A stretch of 64,000 nt of DNA from JBGUVL01 sp045134375 (GTDB lineage: Bacteria; Bacillota_I; Bacilli_A; Erysipelotrichales; Erysipelotrichaceae), in assembly GCA_045134375.1 (NCBI GenBank), contig JBGUVL010000012.1:23905-87904 (forward strand), in the 5' to 3' direction. The notes below the pieces were generated by a model. The model saw only the letters and a program-made list of their open reading frames with translations, had not been told where the DNA came from and did no database searches. Position 1 is the stretch's first letter, and each line of letters opens with the position of its first letter. Both the position numbers and the translations under genes were made by a program. Shown here piece by piece: positions 34,621 through 43,424 of this stretch.

Positions 34621-35957
34621 TACAACAACCCTTTCTCTGTTAATTGTGCTCGGAGTCCATCTGCTTTTTCAAAATTTTTTGCTTTCACTGCCTGACGCCA
34701 CTCATGATACATGGTACGATCTTCTTCACTCATCGCTACTTTAGCAATTTCAATACCAAGCACAAATAGCATTCGTTCTATCGTTGCACAAATGATATCC
34801 AACGAAACATAATCAATTTCTCTCACACGCAAAGCAGCATTTAATTTTTTATTTAAATCAAACAGCGCTTTAAATGCATTTGGTGTATTTAGATCATCCT
34901 GCATCGCTTCTAAAAATGGGGCAAACAATTCTTCACTAAATTTATTTTCACGTGGATAATCAACTAACGCCATTTTAACGTAGCTTTGTCGCAATGAATT
35001 AGAAAGTTTATCTAATTCGCTTTTTGCAGTTGCAATCGTTTCATCACTAATGTTTAATGGGCTACGATAATGCGTACTTAACATTAGCCAACGCACGGTA
35101 TTTTCACCATATTTTTCTACAAAGTCTTTCGCCCAAAGAACATTTCCCAGCGATTTTGACATTTTCTCTCCATCAATATTCAACATTCCGTTATGAATCC
35201 AGTAATTTGCGACATTGGAATGATCATGTACACACCCTTGTGCCATCTCATTTTCATGATGTGGGAATTTCAAATCCATACCACCGCCATGAATATCAAT
35301 CAAAGGTTTTTTAAATTCTTTGTTAATCATGACTACGCACTCGGTATGCCATCCCGGTCTGCCTTCTGACCATTTGGTATTCCACTTAATGCCTTGTTCC
35401 GTTTTTTTCCATAGCGCAAAATCCAACGGATTTTCTTTATTACTATTTTCATCGATACGAGCGCCCACCATCAAATCTTCGATTTTCTGTTTCGAAAGTT
35501 TACCATAATCTTCCACTTTGCTAACACGGAAATAGACGTCGCCATCCATTTCATAAGCATAGCCACTTTCCACCAAATCATCAATAAAGGATATAATTTC
35601 CTCCATTGTTTCTGTCACTTTTGGTGTCACATCTGGCATATCCGCATGCAAACGTCTACGATCTTCGTTGTAAGCTTTAATGTAACGCTCCGAAATCTCT
35701 TTCTCAGAAACCCCTTCTTCCATCGCCTTATTGATAATTTTATCATCAACGTCCGTAAAATTAGATACGTATTTTACATGATATCCACTCACCTCAAACA
35801 TCTTTTTCAATGTATCAAATACAATAATAGGTCTTGCATTTCCAATATGAGGGTAATTGTATACGGTTGGTCCGCACACATACATGCTAACTTCGTTTTC
35901 CACTAACGGATGAAACTCTTCGACTTTATTGTGTAATGAATTGTATAATTGAATCAT
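34620..35957 (-). CDS. cysS: Cysteinyl-tRNA synthetase
   Basis: A 445-residue class I synthetase when started at the ATG at 35957 (8 bp after AGGAGG; the ATG at 35963 is too near). The HIGH motif appears as PHIGNARP, the zinc ligands include CGPTVYNYPH and HTECVV, and KMSK appears as GEKMSKSLGN. It heads the operon cysS-mrnC-rlmB-sigma-rpmG-secE-nusG and is preceded by a T-box with a cysteine specifier. Confidence 0.98.
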   Translation of the reverse strand: MIQLYNSLHNKVEEFHPLVENEVSMYVCGPTVYNYPHIGNARPIIVFDTLKKMFEVSGYHVKYVSNFTDVDDKIINKAMEEGVSEKEISERYIKAYNEDRRRLHADMPDVTPKVTETMEEIISFIDDLVESGYAYEMDGDVYFRVSKVEDYGKLSKQKIEDLMVGARIDENSNKENPLDFALWKKTEQGIKWNTKWSEGRPGWHTECVVMINKEFKKPLIDIHGGGMDLKFPHHENEMAQGCVHDHSNVANYWIHNGMLNIDGEKMSKSLGNVLWAKDFVEKYGENTVRWLMLSTHYRSPLNISDETIATAKSELDKLSNSLRQSYVKMALVDYPRENKFSEELFAPFLEAMQDDLNTPNAFKALFDLNKKLNAALRVREIDYVSLDIICATIERMLFVLGIEIAKVAMSEEDRTMYHEWRQAVKAKNFEKADGLRAQLTEKGLL

Positions 35958-35972
35958 ATGCATATCCTCCTA

Positions 35973-36165
35973 ATAAAAAAACACCTCTTTGATAGAGGTG
36001 TATTTCACACGGTTCCACTCTACTTGGTACTCTTGATAGATAACGTATATCAACCGATCAGCCTATAAGGTGCATTCTCTTTATCCTCACGCAACAATTC
36101 CACCACTATGCTGCTCTCTATACTTATGGATACAGGCTCTTTTCCTTAATCAACAGCTTATATTT
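35973..36165 (-). promoter_or_regulatory. T-box leader specific for tRNA-Cys
   Basis: The minus strand has the T-box core AGAGTGGAACCGTG (36008-36021), a candidate specifier codon TGC in GAGAATGCACC (codon 36072-36074), and a terminator hairpin ACACCTCT/AGAGGTGT with seven T (35973-36001). Uncharged tRNA-Cys would pair with the specifier and the T-box to prevent termination. Because the operon continues to nusG, cysteine status could influence sigma factor, SecE and NusG synthesis unless internal promoters exist. Confidence 0.93.
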
Positions 36166-36171
36166 ACAAGT

Positions 36172-36200
36172 AGTATAGCAATCCTTACTTCATTTTTCAA
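36172..36200 (-). promoter_or_regulatory. Promoter of the cysS operon
   Basis: -35 TTGAAA (36195-36200) and -10 TATACT (36172-36177), 17 bp apart on the minus strand, just before the T-box. Confidence 0.75.
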
Positions 36201-36249
36201 GGAGAAAGCGAACATCTTATTCAAAAATTTGTCACACTAGCTACCCTTT

Positions 36250-37692
36250 CTATAAGGAATAACCATCTCTTCCTTTTGACTTTTGCCGATATAATGCACG
36301 ATCCGCACACTTAAATAACGTTTCATAATCCATACCATCATTTGGATAAAAAGCAATTCCAATACTTACCGTTACAAAAACACCTTCAATATCCACACTG
36401 CGAATCTTCTCACACAATTGCTGGGCTCGCGTCAATGCGATTCTATGAATATCTTCCGCATTGATATAGGCAGCAAATTCATCCCCTCCAATACGCCCAA
36501 GCAAATCATTATCACGAAAGAGACTTTGAAGTTCATTTCCAACATGTTGCAATATTCTATCTCCAGTCATATGACCGTAGTTGTCATTGATCTTTTTAAA
36601 ATTATCTACATCAATGATAAACATGGCACCAGAGGCTCTTTCATTTTCGATCATCCTCTGCACCATTTTAGTTTCCATCGTCTTTTTATTATAAACTCCT
36701 GTTAACGAATCCAGCGTTGCTTCTTGTTCTAAACGCTTTTCTTTTTTCCTACCAATATTGATGAATGCCAAAAATAGAAGAATTGAGAAAAGAATAAAAA
36801 CAAGAAGCAATATCATTTCATATCCTTTAATAAAGCGATAGAATTGCTTTGCCTCCACAGCAGGGACAATCGAACATATCATCCATTCGCCTATTCCCGA
36901 GGACAAACAAGAGAGGTAATAATCACCATCCCCATTCTCACTTTCCATTGTTATCGTATAAACACCTTGTTTTTTATGAAGGATATTTTTTATTTCATCC
37001 ATTGCATTATACTTTTTTATATAAGGATCAAAATAATCAAAAAAGTTATCCTCGAGATCAATGGTTGTACTATCATGATTTCCACTTAGCGCTATAATAG
37101 TCCCATCCTCATTCACAACTAGGGAATAACCGGTATCATAAAATACTTTATCAAACAACAGTTTGCTTAAGGCACTTAAATCATAAGATCCTCCTAGCAT
37201 ACCTACTACCGTATCTCCATCATAAATCGGTACCCCTAACACAATTTGACTTTGTCCATCAATTTTGCTAATGATAGGATCACTTATCATGATTCTGCCT
37301 TTCATAATTTCACTAAAATACAATTGATCCGAAATATTTCTTTGCTCCCCATCACAATAACGAGCATTCCCATTTACATCAGCCAGTAAAGTTCGCTCCA
37401 AGTCAGTTGATTTCTCTAATGATTTTGCTACTTTTAAATTGTTCTCACCAAACAAATCGGAAACATCCAAAGTTGCTGCAATGGCTTCCAAATATTGATA
37501 TTGTAATTCTAATCCAGTAGAGAAAAGATAGCTTTGATCACTAATATCTTTCTCCATTGATTTAATAATGTTTTGGTTTACTTGATTTTCTATACACCAG
37601 GAAAAAGTTAGCAACAGGATGCCTACCGCTAATACAAAAGAAAAGATAGTGGTAACATAAAATTTTGTCGTACGACTTTTCCATCGAATCAT
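36250..37692 (-). CDS. Membrane-anchored diguanylate cyclase (Cache-type sensor + GGDEF)
   Basis: A 480-residue protein with membrane helix 1 (residues ~14-36), a ~250-residue extracytoplasmic region with dCache features (DLERTLLADVNGNARYC and SQIVLGVPIYDGDTVVGMLG), membrane helix 2 (~292-312) and a C-terminal GGDEF domain (~325-480). The catalytic motif is intact, GRIGGDEFAAYI, so it should make cyclic di-GMP in response to an outside ligand. I see no EAL or HD-GYP phosphodiesterase and no c-di-GMP riboswitch in the window. It is a single-gene unit with two candidate promoters. Confidence 0.92.
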   Translation of the reverse strand: MIRWKSRTTKFYVTTIFSFVLAVGILLLTFSWCIENQVNQNIIKSMEKDISDQSYLFSTGLELQYQYLEAIAATLDVSDLFGENNLKVAKSLEKSTDLERTLLADVNGNARYCDGEQRNISDQLYFSEIMKGRIMISDPIISKIDGQSQIVLGVPIYDGDTVVGMLGGSYDLSALSKLLFDKVFYDTGYSLVVNEDGTIIALSGNHDSTTIDLEDNFFDYFDPYIKKYNAMDEIKNILHKKQGVYTITMESENGDGDYYLSCLSSGIGEWMICSIVPAVEAKQFYRFIKGYEMILLLVFILFSILLFLAFINIGRKKEKRLEQEATLDSLTGVYNKKTMETKMVQRMIENERASGAMFIIDVDNFKKINDNYGHMTGDRILQHVGNELQSLFRDNDLLGRIGGDEFAAYINAEDIHRIALTRAQQLCEKIRSVDIEGVFVTVSIGIAFYPNDGMDYETLFKCADRALYRQKSKGRDGYSL

Positions 37693-37730
37693 ATTGAAAT
37701 CTCCCCTATTCCTGTAATAGTTATATTTTA

Positions 37731-37759
37731 ATTATAAATAAACAAAAAATAAATAACAA
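37731..37759 (-). promoter_or_regulatory. Proximal promoter of the diguanylate cyclase gene
   Basis: -35 TTGTTA (37754-37759) and -10 TATAAT (37731-37736), 17 bp apart on the minus strand. Confidence 0.5.
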
Positions 37760-37794
37760 TCTTTTTTTATAACACATTCCGATTAAATCAATTT

Positions 37795-37824
37795 GTTATA
37801 AAGAAAGAAATAACAATTTGTCAA
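37795..37824 (-). promoter_or_regulatory. Distal promoter of the diguanylate cyclase gene
   Basis: Consensus -35 TTGACA (37819-37824) and -10 TATAAC (37795-37800), 18 bp apart. The stretch 37825-38154 upstream of it shows no gene or clear structure. Confidence 0.5.
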
Positions 37825-38154
37825 TATAGGGAAACCATTAGCAAATCATGTCATATAAACACTTATTTTATCGACATAGTATAGTAGCTGTACAAACAAA
37901 AAATTCTTTCCATTAGGAAACATAATTTACTAGCAATCGTCATTTGAAACCTTATTAATGAATCAAGCAATATTTCCACAGCAATTTCTCTACTTTGTAT
38001 TTTGATCGCTCCCTTCACACTACTTATAATCTTTTTTTATGAATCCTGTCATCATTATTTTTAACCGTTCCTTACCCAATACCGGTAACCATTTTATTTC
38101 AAATGGTAATGCGAACGAGCCATCATAACAAAAAATGAAATGAAATCAAAAAAG

Positions 38155-38212
38155 GTAAAAAAAAGGCTGTAAGCCTACCTGTTTTCATCAGGTTTCTTAA
38201 CAGCCTTTTCTA
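38155..38212 (-). terminator. Terminator of gap
   Basis: AAAAGGCTGT/ACAGCCTTTT stem with an inner CCTG/CAGG stem, followed on the minus strand by a T-run. Confidence 0.8.
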
Positions 38213-38228
38213 AATTCAAAACCTCTAA

Positions 38229-39242
38229 TTAAGCTAATTCAGAGAAGTATTTGATTGTTCTAACCATCTGGCTAGTGTAAGAGTTTTCGTTGTCGTACCA
38301 AGAAACAACCTGTACCTGGCTAGTTCCATCACCCATATCTTTAACCATTGTCTGAGTAGCATCAAATAATGATCCGTAAGTAATACCGATGATGTCGCTA
38401 GATACTAACTGTTCTTCAGTATATCCGAATGATTCAGTAGCAGCAGCCTTCATAGCAGCATTGATATCTTCAACACTTGGAGTTCCTTCAACAACTGCAA
38501 CTAAAATAGTTGTAGATCCTGTAGGAGTTGGAACACGCTGAGCAGAACCAATTAATTTACCATTTAATTCAGGAATTACTAAACCAATCGCTTTTGCAGC
38601 ACCTGTAGAGTTAGGAACGATGTTGCATGCAGCAGCACGTGAACGACGTAAATCACCTTTTCTCTGAGGTCCGTCTAATGTCATCTGGTCACCAGTGTAA
38701 GCGTGAACTGTAGTCATGATACCAGATTTAATTGGGCATAATTTGTTTAATGCATCAGCCATAGGAGCTAAGCAGTTTGTTGTACAAGAAGCTGCAGAAA
38801 TTACTGTATCTTCTGGTTTTAATGTGTTGTGGTTTACATTGTAAACGATTGTTGGTAAGTCATTTCCTGCAGGAGCAGAGATAACAACTTTACGAGCACC
38901 AGCTTTAATGTGAGCAGATGCTTTTTCTTTTGATGTAAAGAATCCTGTACATTCTAATACTACGTCTACTCCTAATTCACCCCAAGGTAATTCTTCTGGG
39001 TTAGGTTTAGCGTAAATAGTGATTTCTTTACCATCTACTGTAATTGAGTTTTCACCAGCTACCACTGTATCCGCTTTTGCGTATCTACCCTGAGTAGAAT
39101 CGTATTTTAATAAGTGAGCTAGCATTTTTGGGCTTGTTAAGTCGTTGATTGCAACTACTTCGTACCCTTCTGCACCAAACATCTGTCTGAATGCAAGACG
39201 TCCAATACGTCCAAATCCATTAATAGCAACTTTTACTGTCAT
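38229..39242 (-). CDS. gap: Glyceraldehyde-3-phosphate dehydrogenase
   Basis: A 337-residue glycolytic enzyme converting glyceraldehyde 3-phosphate to 1,3-bisphosphoglycerate. The NAD-binding start is KVAINGFGRIGRLAFRQMFG; the catalytic Cys is in SAASCTTNCLAP (around residue 152), and the partner His lies in IMTTVHAYTGDQ. Residues DL at the end of the second strand favour NAD over NADP, by analogy with glycolytic GapA. It is monocistronic with a consensus promoter, as expected for a highly expressed gene. Confidence 0.98.
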   Translation of the reverse strand: MTVKVAINGFGRIGRLAFRQMFGAEGYEVVAINDLTSPKMLAHLLKYDSTQGRYAKADTVVAGENSITVDGKEITIYAKPNPEELPWGELGVDVVLECTGFFTSKEKASAHIKAGARKVVISAPAGNDLPTIVYNVNHNTLKPEDTVISAASCTTNCLAPMADALNKLCPIKSGIMTTVHAYTGDQMTLDGPQRKGDLRRSRAAACNIVPNSTGAAKAIGLVIPELNGKLIGSAQRVPTPTGSTTILVAVVEGTPSVEDINAAMKAAATESFGYTEEQLVSSDIIGITYGSLFDATQTMVKDMGDGTSQVQVVSWYDNENSYTSQMVRTIKYFSELA

Positions 39243-39271
39243 TTTAAAAGTCCTCCTTCGTTATCATCTAA

Positions 39272-39300
39272 ATTATACTTTTCTGCATGTGTATTGTCAA
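39272..39300 (-). promoter_or_regulatory. Promoter of gap (perfect consensus)
   Basis: -35 TTGACA (39295-39300) and -10 TATAAT (39272-39277), spacer 17 bp: an exact match to the housekeeping consensus. Confidence 0.9.
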
Positions 39301-39494
39301 TTATCAAATGCGGCAAATTTGTTTATTTTTTCACAATTTTTCCTATGAAATAAAGGGTTTCTGTTGTAAGCGTTATCTTTTTTTTGCATTTCAAAAATCG
39401 CTCTTTTTCATAACAAAAGCTTTGCCTATAAGATCTAATTCTTTTCCTAATCGATCGAATTCTTTGCATCACCACAACAAATATACCTAAAACT

Positions 39495-39528
39495 TAAAAA
39501 AGCCCTGCGTCAAAAACACAGGGCTTTC
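39495..39528 (-). terminator. Terminator of the PTS IIB-IIC-IID operon
   Basis: AAAGCCCTG/CAGGGCTTT stem and T-run on the minus strand, ~50 bp beyond the IID stop codon. Confidence 0.8.
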
Positions 39529-39575
39529 CTATTTTTATAAGAAGTTTGAGAGAGTTTAACTTCCAATTTTATTAA

Positions 39576-40448
39576 TTAACCAATTGTCCAAGGAACTGGT
39601 ACTAATGGAGTATAGGCACCAGTCCAGATACCAAATACACATCCAACAATACCGATTACTAAGAATAATCCGATACACTTGATTGGAGTCCATCCTTTTC
39701 TTAATAATACGTAAACCATTAATGTGAATAATAATGGAATTAAGCAAGGTAAAATGGAATCTAAGAAGTTCTGAATTACTAATGGATTTTCCCCGTTTTC
39801 AATTACCATACCTAATCGAGTTCCACCACCATAGTTTGCAATTAATGCACCTACGATGAATACACCTAATACAGAAGCAGCATGTGTGATTTCTTTAGCG
39901 TGAGCTGTCATCATGCTAACTGCTTTTGTACCCATGTTATAAGACCAATACATTAATCCATAACGTAATGCCATTTCAACACCGAATGCAATAACGAAGT
40001 ATAGAATTGGTCCCATTAAGTTTCCACTAATTGCCATACCTGCTGTCATACCAGCAACGATTGGAATCAATGTCATCCAGAATAATGCATCTCCGATTCC
40101 TCCTAATGGAGCAGCAACAGAGATACGTACGGAACGGATTGTCTGAATATCCATCTTCATCTGTTCCATAGATAATACCATACCCATAACGAATGTTACT
40201 GCAAATGGGTGAGTATTAATGAAGTCCATATTGTGCGTCATAGAAGCAGCTAAATCTTCTTTATCCGTGTGGATTTTTTCCAAACCTGGAAGCATAGCCC
40301 ATAACCATCCAGCAGACTGCATTCTTTCATAGTTGAAGCAAGCCTGTAACTGGCAAGAACGCCAAATCATTTTATTTAAAGTCTTGTTATCAACTCTTTC
40401 AGCAGGAGTTGTATTTTTGTAACTTGTCATTACATTAGATTCCATCAC
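39576..40448 (-). CDS. PTS mannose-family transporter subunit IID
   Basis: A 290-residue EIID. The N-terminal cytoplasmic region SCQLQACFNYERMQSAGWLW (around residues 31-50) and AAPLGGIGDALFWMTLIPI are family hallmarks; the C-terminal half is strongly hydrophobic. IID and IIC together form the sugar channel of mannose/fructose/sorbose-type permeases. The start overlaps the IIC end by 14 bp. The substrate cannot be fixed from sequence, but the AgaS-like isomerase nearby points to an amino sugar or a related compound. Confidence 0.93.
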   Translation of the reverse strand: MMESNVMTSYKNTTPAERVDNKTLNKMIWRSCQLQACFNYERMQSAGWLWAMLPGLEKIHTDKEDLAASMTHNMDFINTHPFAVTFVMGMVLSMEQMKMDIQTIRSVRISVAAPLGGIGDALFWMTLIPIVAGMTAGMAISGNLMGPILYFVIAFGVEMALRYGLMYWSYNMGTKAVSMMTAHAKEITHAASVLGVFIVGALIANYGGGTRLGMVIENGENPLVIQNFLDSILPCLIPLLFTLMVYVLLRKGWTPIKCIGLFLVIGIVGCVFGIWTGAYTPLVPVPWTIG

Positions 40449-41241
40449 TCATACCTCCATTTCCTGCACCAGCATTGTTAGCTAAAGAGTTAACTCTGAA
40501 GTCTAAGATTGCAAGCATGATACCAACAAATGCTGTCAGAATCAAAGCTGCAGAAGCAGTAGCACTGATATTTCCAAATAACTGAACTAATGCGAAACCT
40601 GCTAATAAATAACCCCACATATCGTTCGCTAACATAATCTTTAACAGAATACCAAATCCGACAAAACGCATCATACCACCAGCTGCACCTAAGCCTGCCA
40701 TAAACCATGAAGCATTTTCAGATAAGCTCTGTAATGTTCCAGACATTGCTGTTCCACCAACGTAAGCAATTACTGAAATTACTGCAAATAAAGATCCTAA
40801 TAACAACATTGAAATGTTCAAGCAAGTTGTAATTCCTTTAGGATTAGCATCTGCAGCAGCCTTATCAGCTTTTGCCATTAAACCAGAACAGATAGTAAAT
40901 ACGATAGTTACAACGTAAGTACCGAAAGTAGCGAAGATCATACAAGCTCCTAATGCAGCATCCATATCCATGTTTGCTTTAACCGCGAAGATCATCGCAA
41001 CGATTCCACCTAATACGGCGTTTGGTGGTTGAGCACCACCGATTGGCATATTACCAACCATCATCAGTTCGTAAGTACCACCAATTACTAATCCTGTTTG
41101 TACATCACCTAAGATAGCACCAATGATAGGACAAGCAATAATTGGACGGTAAACAAGTTCTGTTAATGAGAACTGGTCGATGGCAAAAATAAATGTAACG
41201 ATAGCCAATAATACAACTTCAATTACACTAAAGTTTCCCAT
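40435..41241 (-). CDS. PTS mannose-family transporter subunit IIC
   Basis: A 268-residue membrane protein with about eight hydrophobic segments. Motifs YRPIIACPIIGAILGDVQTG (around residues 31-50) and GGTYELMMVGNMPIGGAQPP (around 54-73) are typical of the sorbose-type EIIC. It works with IID to carry the sugar while IIB phosphorylates it. It lies between IIB and IID in the operon. Confidence 0.95.
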   Translation of the reverse strand: MGNFSVIEVVLLAIVTFIFAIDQFSLTELVYRPIIACPIIGAILGDVQTGLVIGGTYELMMVGNMPIGGAQPPNAVLGGIVAMIFAVKANMDMDAALGACMIFATFGTYVVTIVFTICSGLMAKADKAAADANPKGITTCLNISMLLLGSLFAVISVIAYVGGTAMSGTLQSLSENASWFMAGLGAAGGMMRFVGFGILLKIMLANDMWGYLLAGFALVQLFGNISATASAALILTAFVGIMLAILDFRVNSLANNAGAGNGGMSDGI

Positions 41242-41281
41242 AAATTTCTCCTCTTTTTACTTTTTCTAGTAACGTTTCATT

Positions 41282-41758
41282 TTATTCAAATAATTTGTTG
41301 ATATCTTCAGGAGCAGTATCTGGAACTCGTTTAATTTCAAGTTCAACACCTAATTCCTGAAGTTTTCTAAAGGCAGCAACATCATCATCATTAACTGCAA
41401 CAGAAGTAGCAACTTGACGTTTTCCTTCTGCCATGTGCATGTTTCCGATGTTACATTTCTTAATTGGTACTCCACCTTCTACTAGACGTAATACATCTTG
41501 TGGTGTTTCACAAATAATAAAGATTTTCTGAGCAGGACTTGCTTTCCCAATGATCTGGCAAGTTTTCTCAATTGAGAAATATCTTGTCTGTGCATAGGCA
41601 GGTGCAGCCATGTTCATCAGACCCTGTCTGAATTCATCCTTAGAAACTGCATCATTTGCTACTAATAATAAGTTAGCGCCTAGTGTGCCTGACCATAAAG
41701 TCGCAACCTGACCATGGATCAAACGATTGTCAATACGTGTTAATAAAATATTTGGCAT
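41282..41758 (-). CDS. PTS mannose-family transporter subunit IIB
   Basis: A 158-residue cytoplasmic EIIB. The phosphorylated His is in LTRIDNRLIHGQVATLWSG (around residues 5-23; His ~14), the family signature. It accepts phosphate from the EIIA, here encoded separately at 44304-44735, and passes it to the incoming sugar. First gene of the IIB-IIC-IID operon. Confidence 0.96.
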   Translation of the reverse strand: MPNILLTRIDNRLIHGQVATLWSGTLGANLLLVANDAVSKDEFRQGLMNMAAPAYAQTRYFSIEKTCQIIGKASPAQKIFIICETPQDVLRLVEGGVPIKKCNIGNMHMAEGKRQVATSVAVNDDDVAAFRKLQELGVELEIKRVPDTAPEDINKLFE

Positions 41759-41793
41759 TTTTCTCTCTCCCTTCTATTGACTTGAAACGCAAG

Positions 41794-41848
41794 TTGTCAT
41801 TTTGATAAATCAGGATGAGTCTGATTTGATGAGGTATCGCAATGACAA
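41794..41848 (-). promoter_or_regulatory. Nested inverted repeat in the PTS operon leader
   Basis: TTGTCATT (41794-41801) and AATGACAA (41841-41848) form the arms, with an inner ATCAG/CTGAT pair. If transcription starts at the promoter at 41862-41890, this lies in the leader RNA; it could also be an operator for the AraC-type regulator. Confidence 0.35.
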
Positions 41849-41861
41849 CCCTTTCATTTCG

Positions 41862-41890
41862 TTATTAACTTACCACGATTTATATACCAA
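41862..41890 (-). promoter_or_regulatory. Candidate promoter of the PTS IIB-IIC-IID operon
   Basis: -35 TTGGTA (41885-41890) and -10 TAATAA (41862-41867), 17 bp apart on the minus strand. Moderate match only, as expected of an activated promoter. Confidence 0.4.
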
Positions 41891-41989
41891 GTATTTACAT
41901 TTTTTATTCGCTTCTTTGCACTTTTTATTAAATTTGTCAAAAATGAATGGTTTATGCTCATTTTTGATGTTTTTGATTAAATTTTTGTT

Positions 41990-42003
41990 TGTAAACGTTA
42001 ACA
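41990..42003. promoter_or_regulatory. Catabolite responsive element (cre)
   Basis: TGTAAACGTTAACA fits the CcpA-binding consensus TGWAARCGYTWNCW at every position. It lies between the divergent PTS operon and the AraC-type gene, upstream of both, so it may mediate glucose repression or activation. HPr kinase, which generates the CcpA co-effector, is encoded in this window. Confidence 0.75.
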
Positions 42004-42185
42004 ATTTGTAATTTTTAACATTTTTTTAATCAATTAAGATAAATCAATGGTATTTTTAATCTTATTTCCAAATTTTATAGCTTTTATTTGTCTAATTTTG
42101 TGTTTTATTATTTGCATTTTTTAGTTTTTCGTTTGCATTTTTGTGTTATTATTATCATAAGAATAGAAATTGAGGTGAAATCGCT

Positions 42186-43358
42186 ATGTTTAACAAAACA
42201 ACAAGCTTTATTTTTCAAAAATATGGAGGCGTTCTTAGTGAAATTTCTAAGGTCCAATACCTTCAAATGAGTCACCAGGAGCTAAAAATTAAAAACAAAA
42301 GTATTGATACTTATTTTACTTATAATGATGATATCTATATTCGTGTGAATGAAGGAATTGTTTTGCTTGTTGTCAGCAATGACATTAATGAGCCAAATTA
42401 TGAACAATTCGTTATTCATCGCATCATAAAGATTAAAGCGAATGTATTTTTTAATTTCATTAGTATTACAAATAATTCTAAAGTTGAAATTATCTATGAT
42501 TTTACAGCAAAAAGAAAACTTGTCCACACTTACAACAAGATCCCAATTATCTACGAGCGGGTGGTCCCTAACATTACCACAAAGGAAATCTATGCCTATT
42601 ATTACCAAGTTCGCAACGCAAATTATGATTTCCCTGGGGAATCGCATAATCAATGGGAACTTACTTTCATCGATAACGGTGAATTAGAAACTTCCATTGA
42701 TGCGGAATTCTATTCCTTGGAAAATTTTGATATTATTTTATATGCTCCTGGGCAATACCATACCCAAAGTACATTAAGTAATAAATCCTGTAGTTATCTA
42801 ACCATCATGTTTGACATGGAGTGTTCGCATCCGGAATTAATCAGTAATCGCGTATTTCATGCCAACCGTGATATCCATTCTGCATTAAATAATTTTATTA
42901 AAGTAAGCACTAATCAAATTTATTATGATACGGATTTAATGTTGTGCTATTTACAAGAATTATTAATCAAACTATTTCAATACGATTTTCTTTCTTCGAC
43001 ACCGATTGCCAGCACACCCATGCAGCAAAAGTTTGAAAATGAGTTACTAAATGAAATTATTATCTATATTAATGAAAATATTTATACCGCATTGACGATA
43101 GAAGAAATTTGTCATCAATTTTCCATTAGTCGATCCAGTCTACAAACATTATTTAAAAACAATCTAAACACTGCTCCAAAGCAATACATTAGTGATTTAA
43201 AACTCAACAAAGCAAAAGTGCTTATCAAAGAGTCGATTTACACGATTTCTGAGATTTCCAATAAACTTGGATTTGCATCGATTCATTATTTTTCAAGAAA
43301 ATTTAAACAGCAGTTTGGAATTACGCCAACCGATTACGCAAAAACAATTTATAATTAA
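42186..43358 (+). CDS. AraC family transcriptional regulator
   Basis: A 390-residue protein with an N-terminal ~110-residue segment of unknown fold, a cupin-like sensor region around residues 150-220 (HNQWELTFIDNGEL, then APGQYHTQST) and a C-terminal AraC domain with two helix-turn-helix units (ALTIEEICHQFSISRSSLQ and YTISEISNKLGFASIHYFSR, around residues 300-375), ending with the FGITPTDYAK signature. A GAGGTGA site precedes the ATG. It is divergent from the PTS operon and probably controls it and perhaps the agaS-EIIA operon. The effector sugar is unknown. Confidence 0.9.
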   Translation: MFNKTTSFIFQKYGGVLSEISKVQYLQMSHQELKIKNKSIDTYFTYNDDIYIRVNEGIVLLVVSNDINEPNYEQFVIHRIIKIKANVFFNFISITNNSKVEIIYDFTAKRKLVHTYNKIPIIYERVVPNITTKEIYAYYYQVRNANYDFPGESHNQWELTFIDNGELETSIDAEFYSLENFDIILYAPGQYHTQSTLSNKSCSYLTIMFDMECSHPELISNRVFHANRDIHSALNNFIKVSTNQIYYDTDLMLCYLQELLIKLFQYDFLSSTPIASTPMQQKFENELLNEIIIYINENIYTALTIEEICHQFSISRSSLQTLFKNNLNTAPKQYISDLKLNKAKVLIKESIYTISEISNKLGFASIHYFSRKFKQQFGITPTDYAKTIYN

Positions 43359-43370
43359 TCCATTTATCAT

Positions 43371-43424
43371 AAAAAAACAATAGATTATCCTATTTGCTTT
43401 TCAGGAACCTATTGTTTTTTTTTA
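43371..43424. terminator. Bidirectional terminator
   Basis: AAAACAATAG/CTATTGTTTT stem with T-runs on both strands, between the convergent AraC-type gene and the Nif3-like gene. Confidence 0.75.

Noticed and set aside
42282..42653. A 123-codon minus-strand frame within the AraC-type gene
   Set aside because: AT-rich shadow frame without ribosome binding site or family features.
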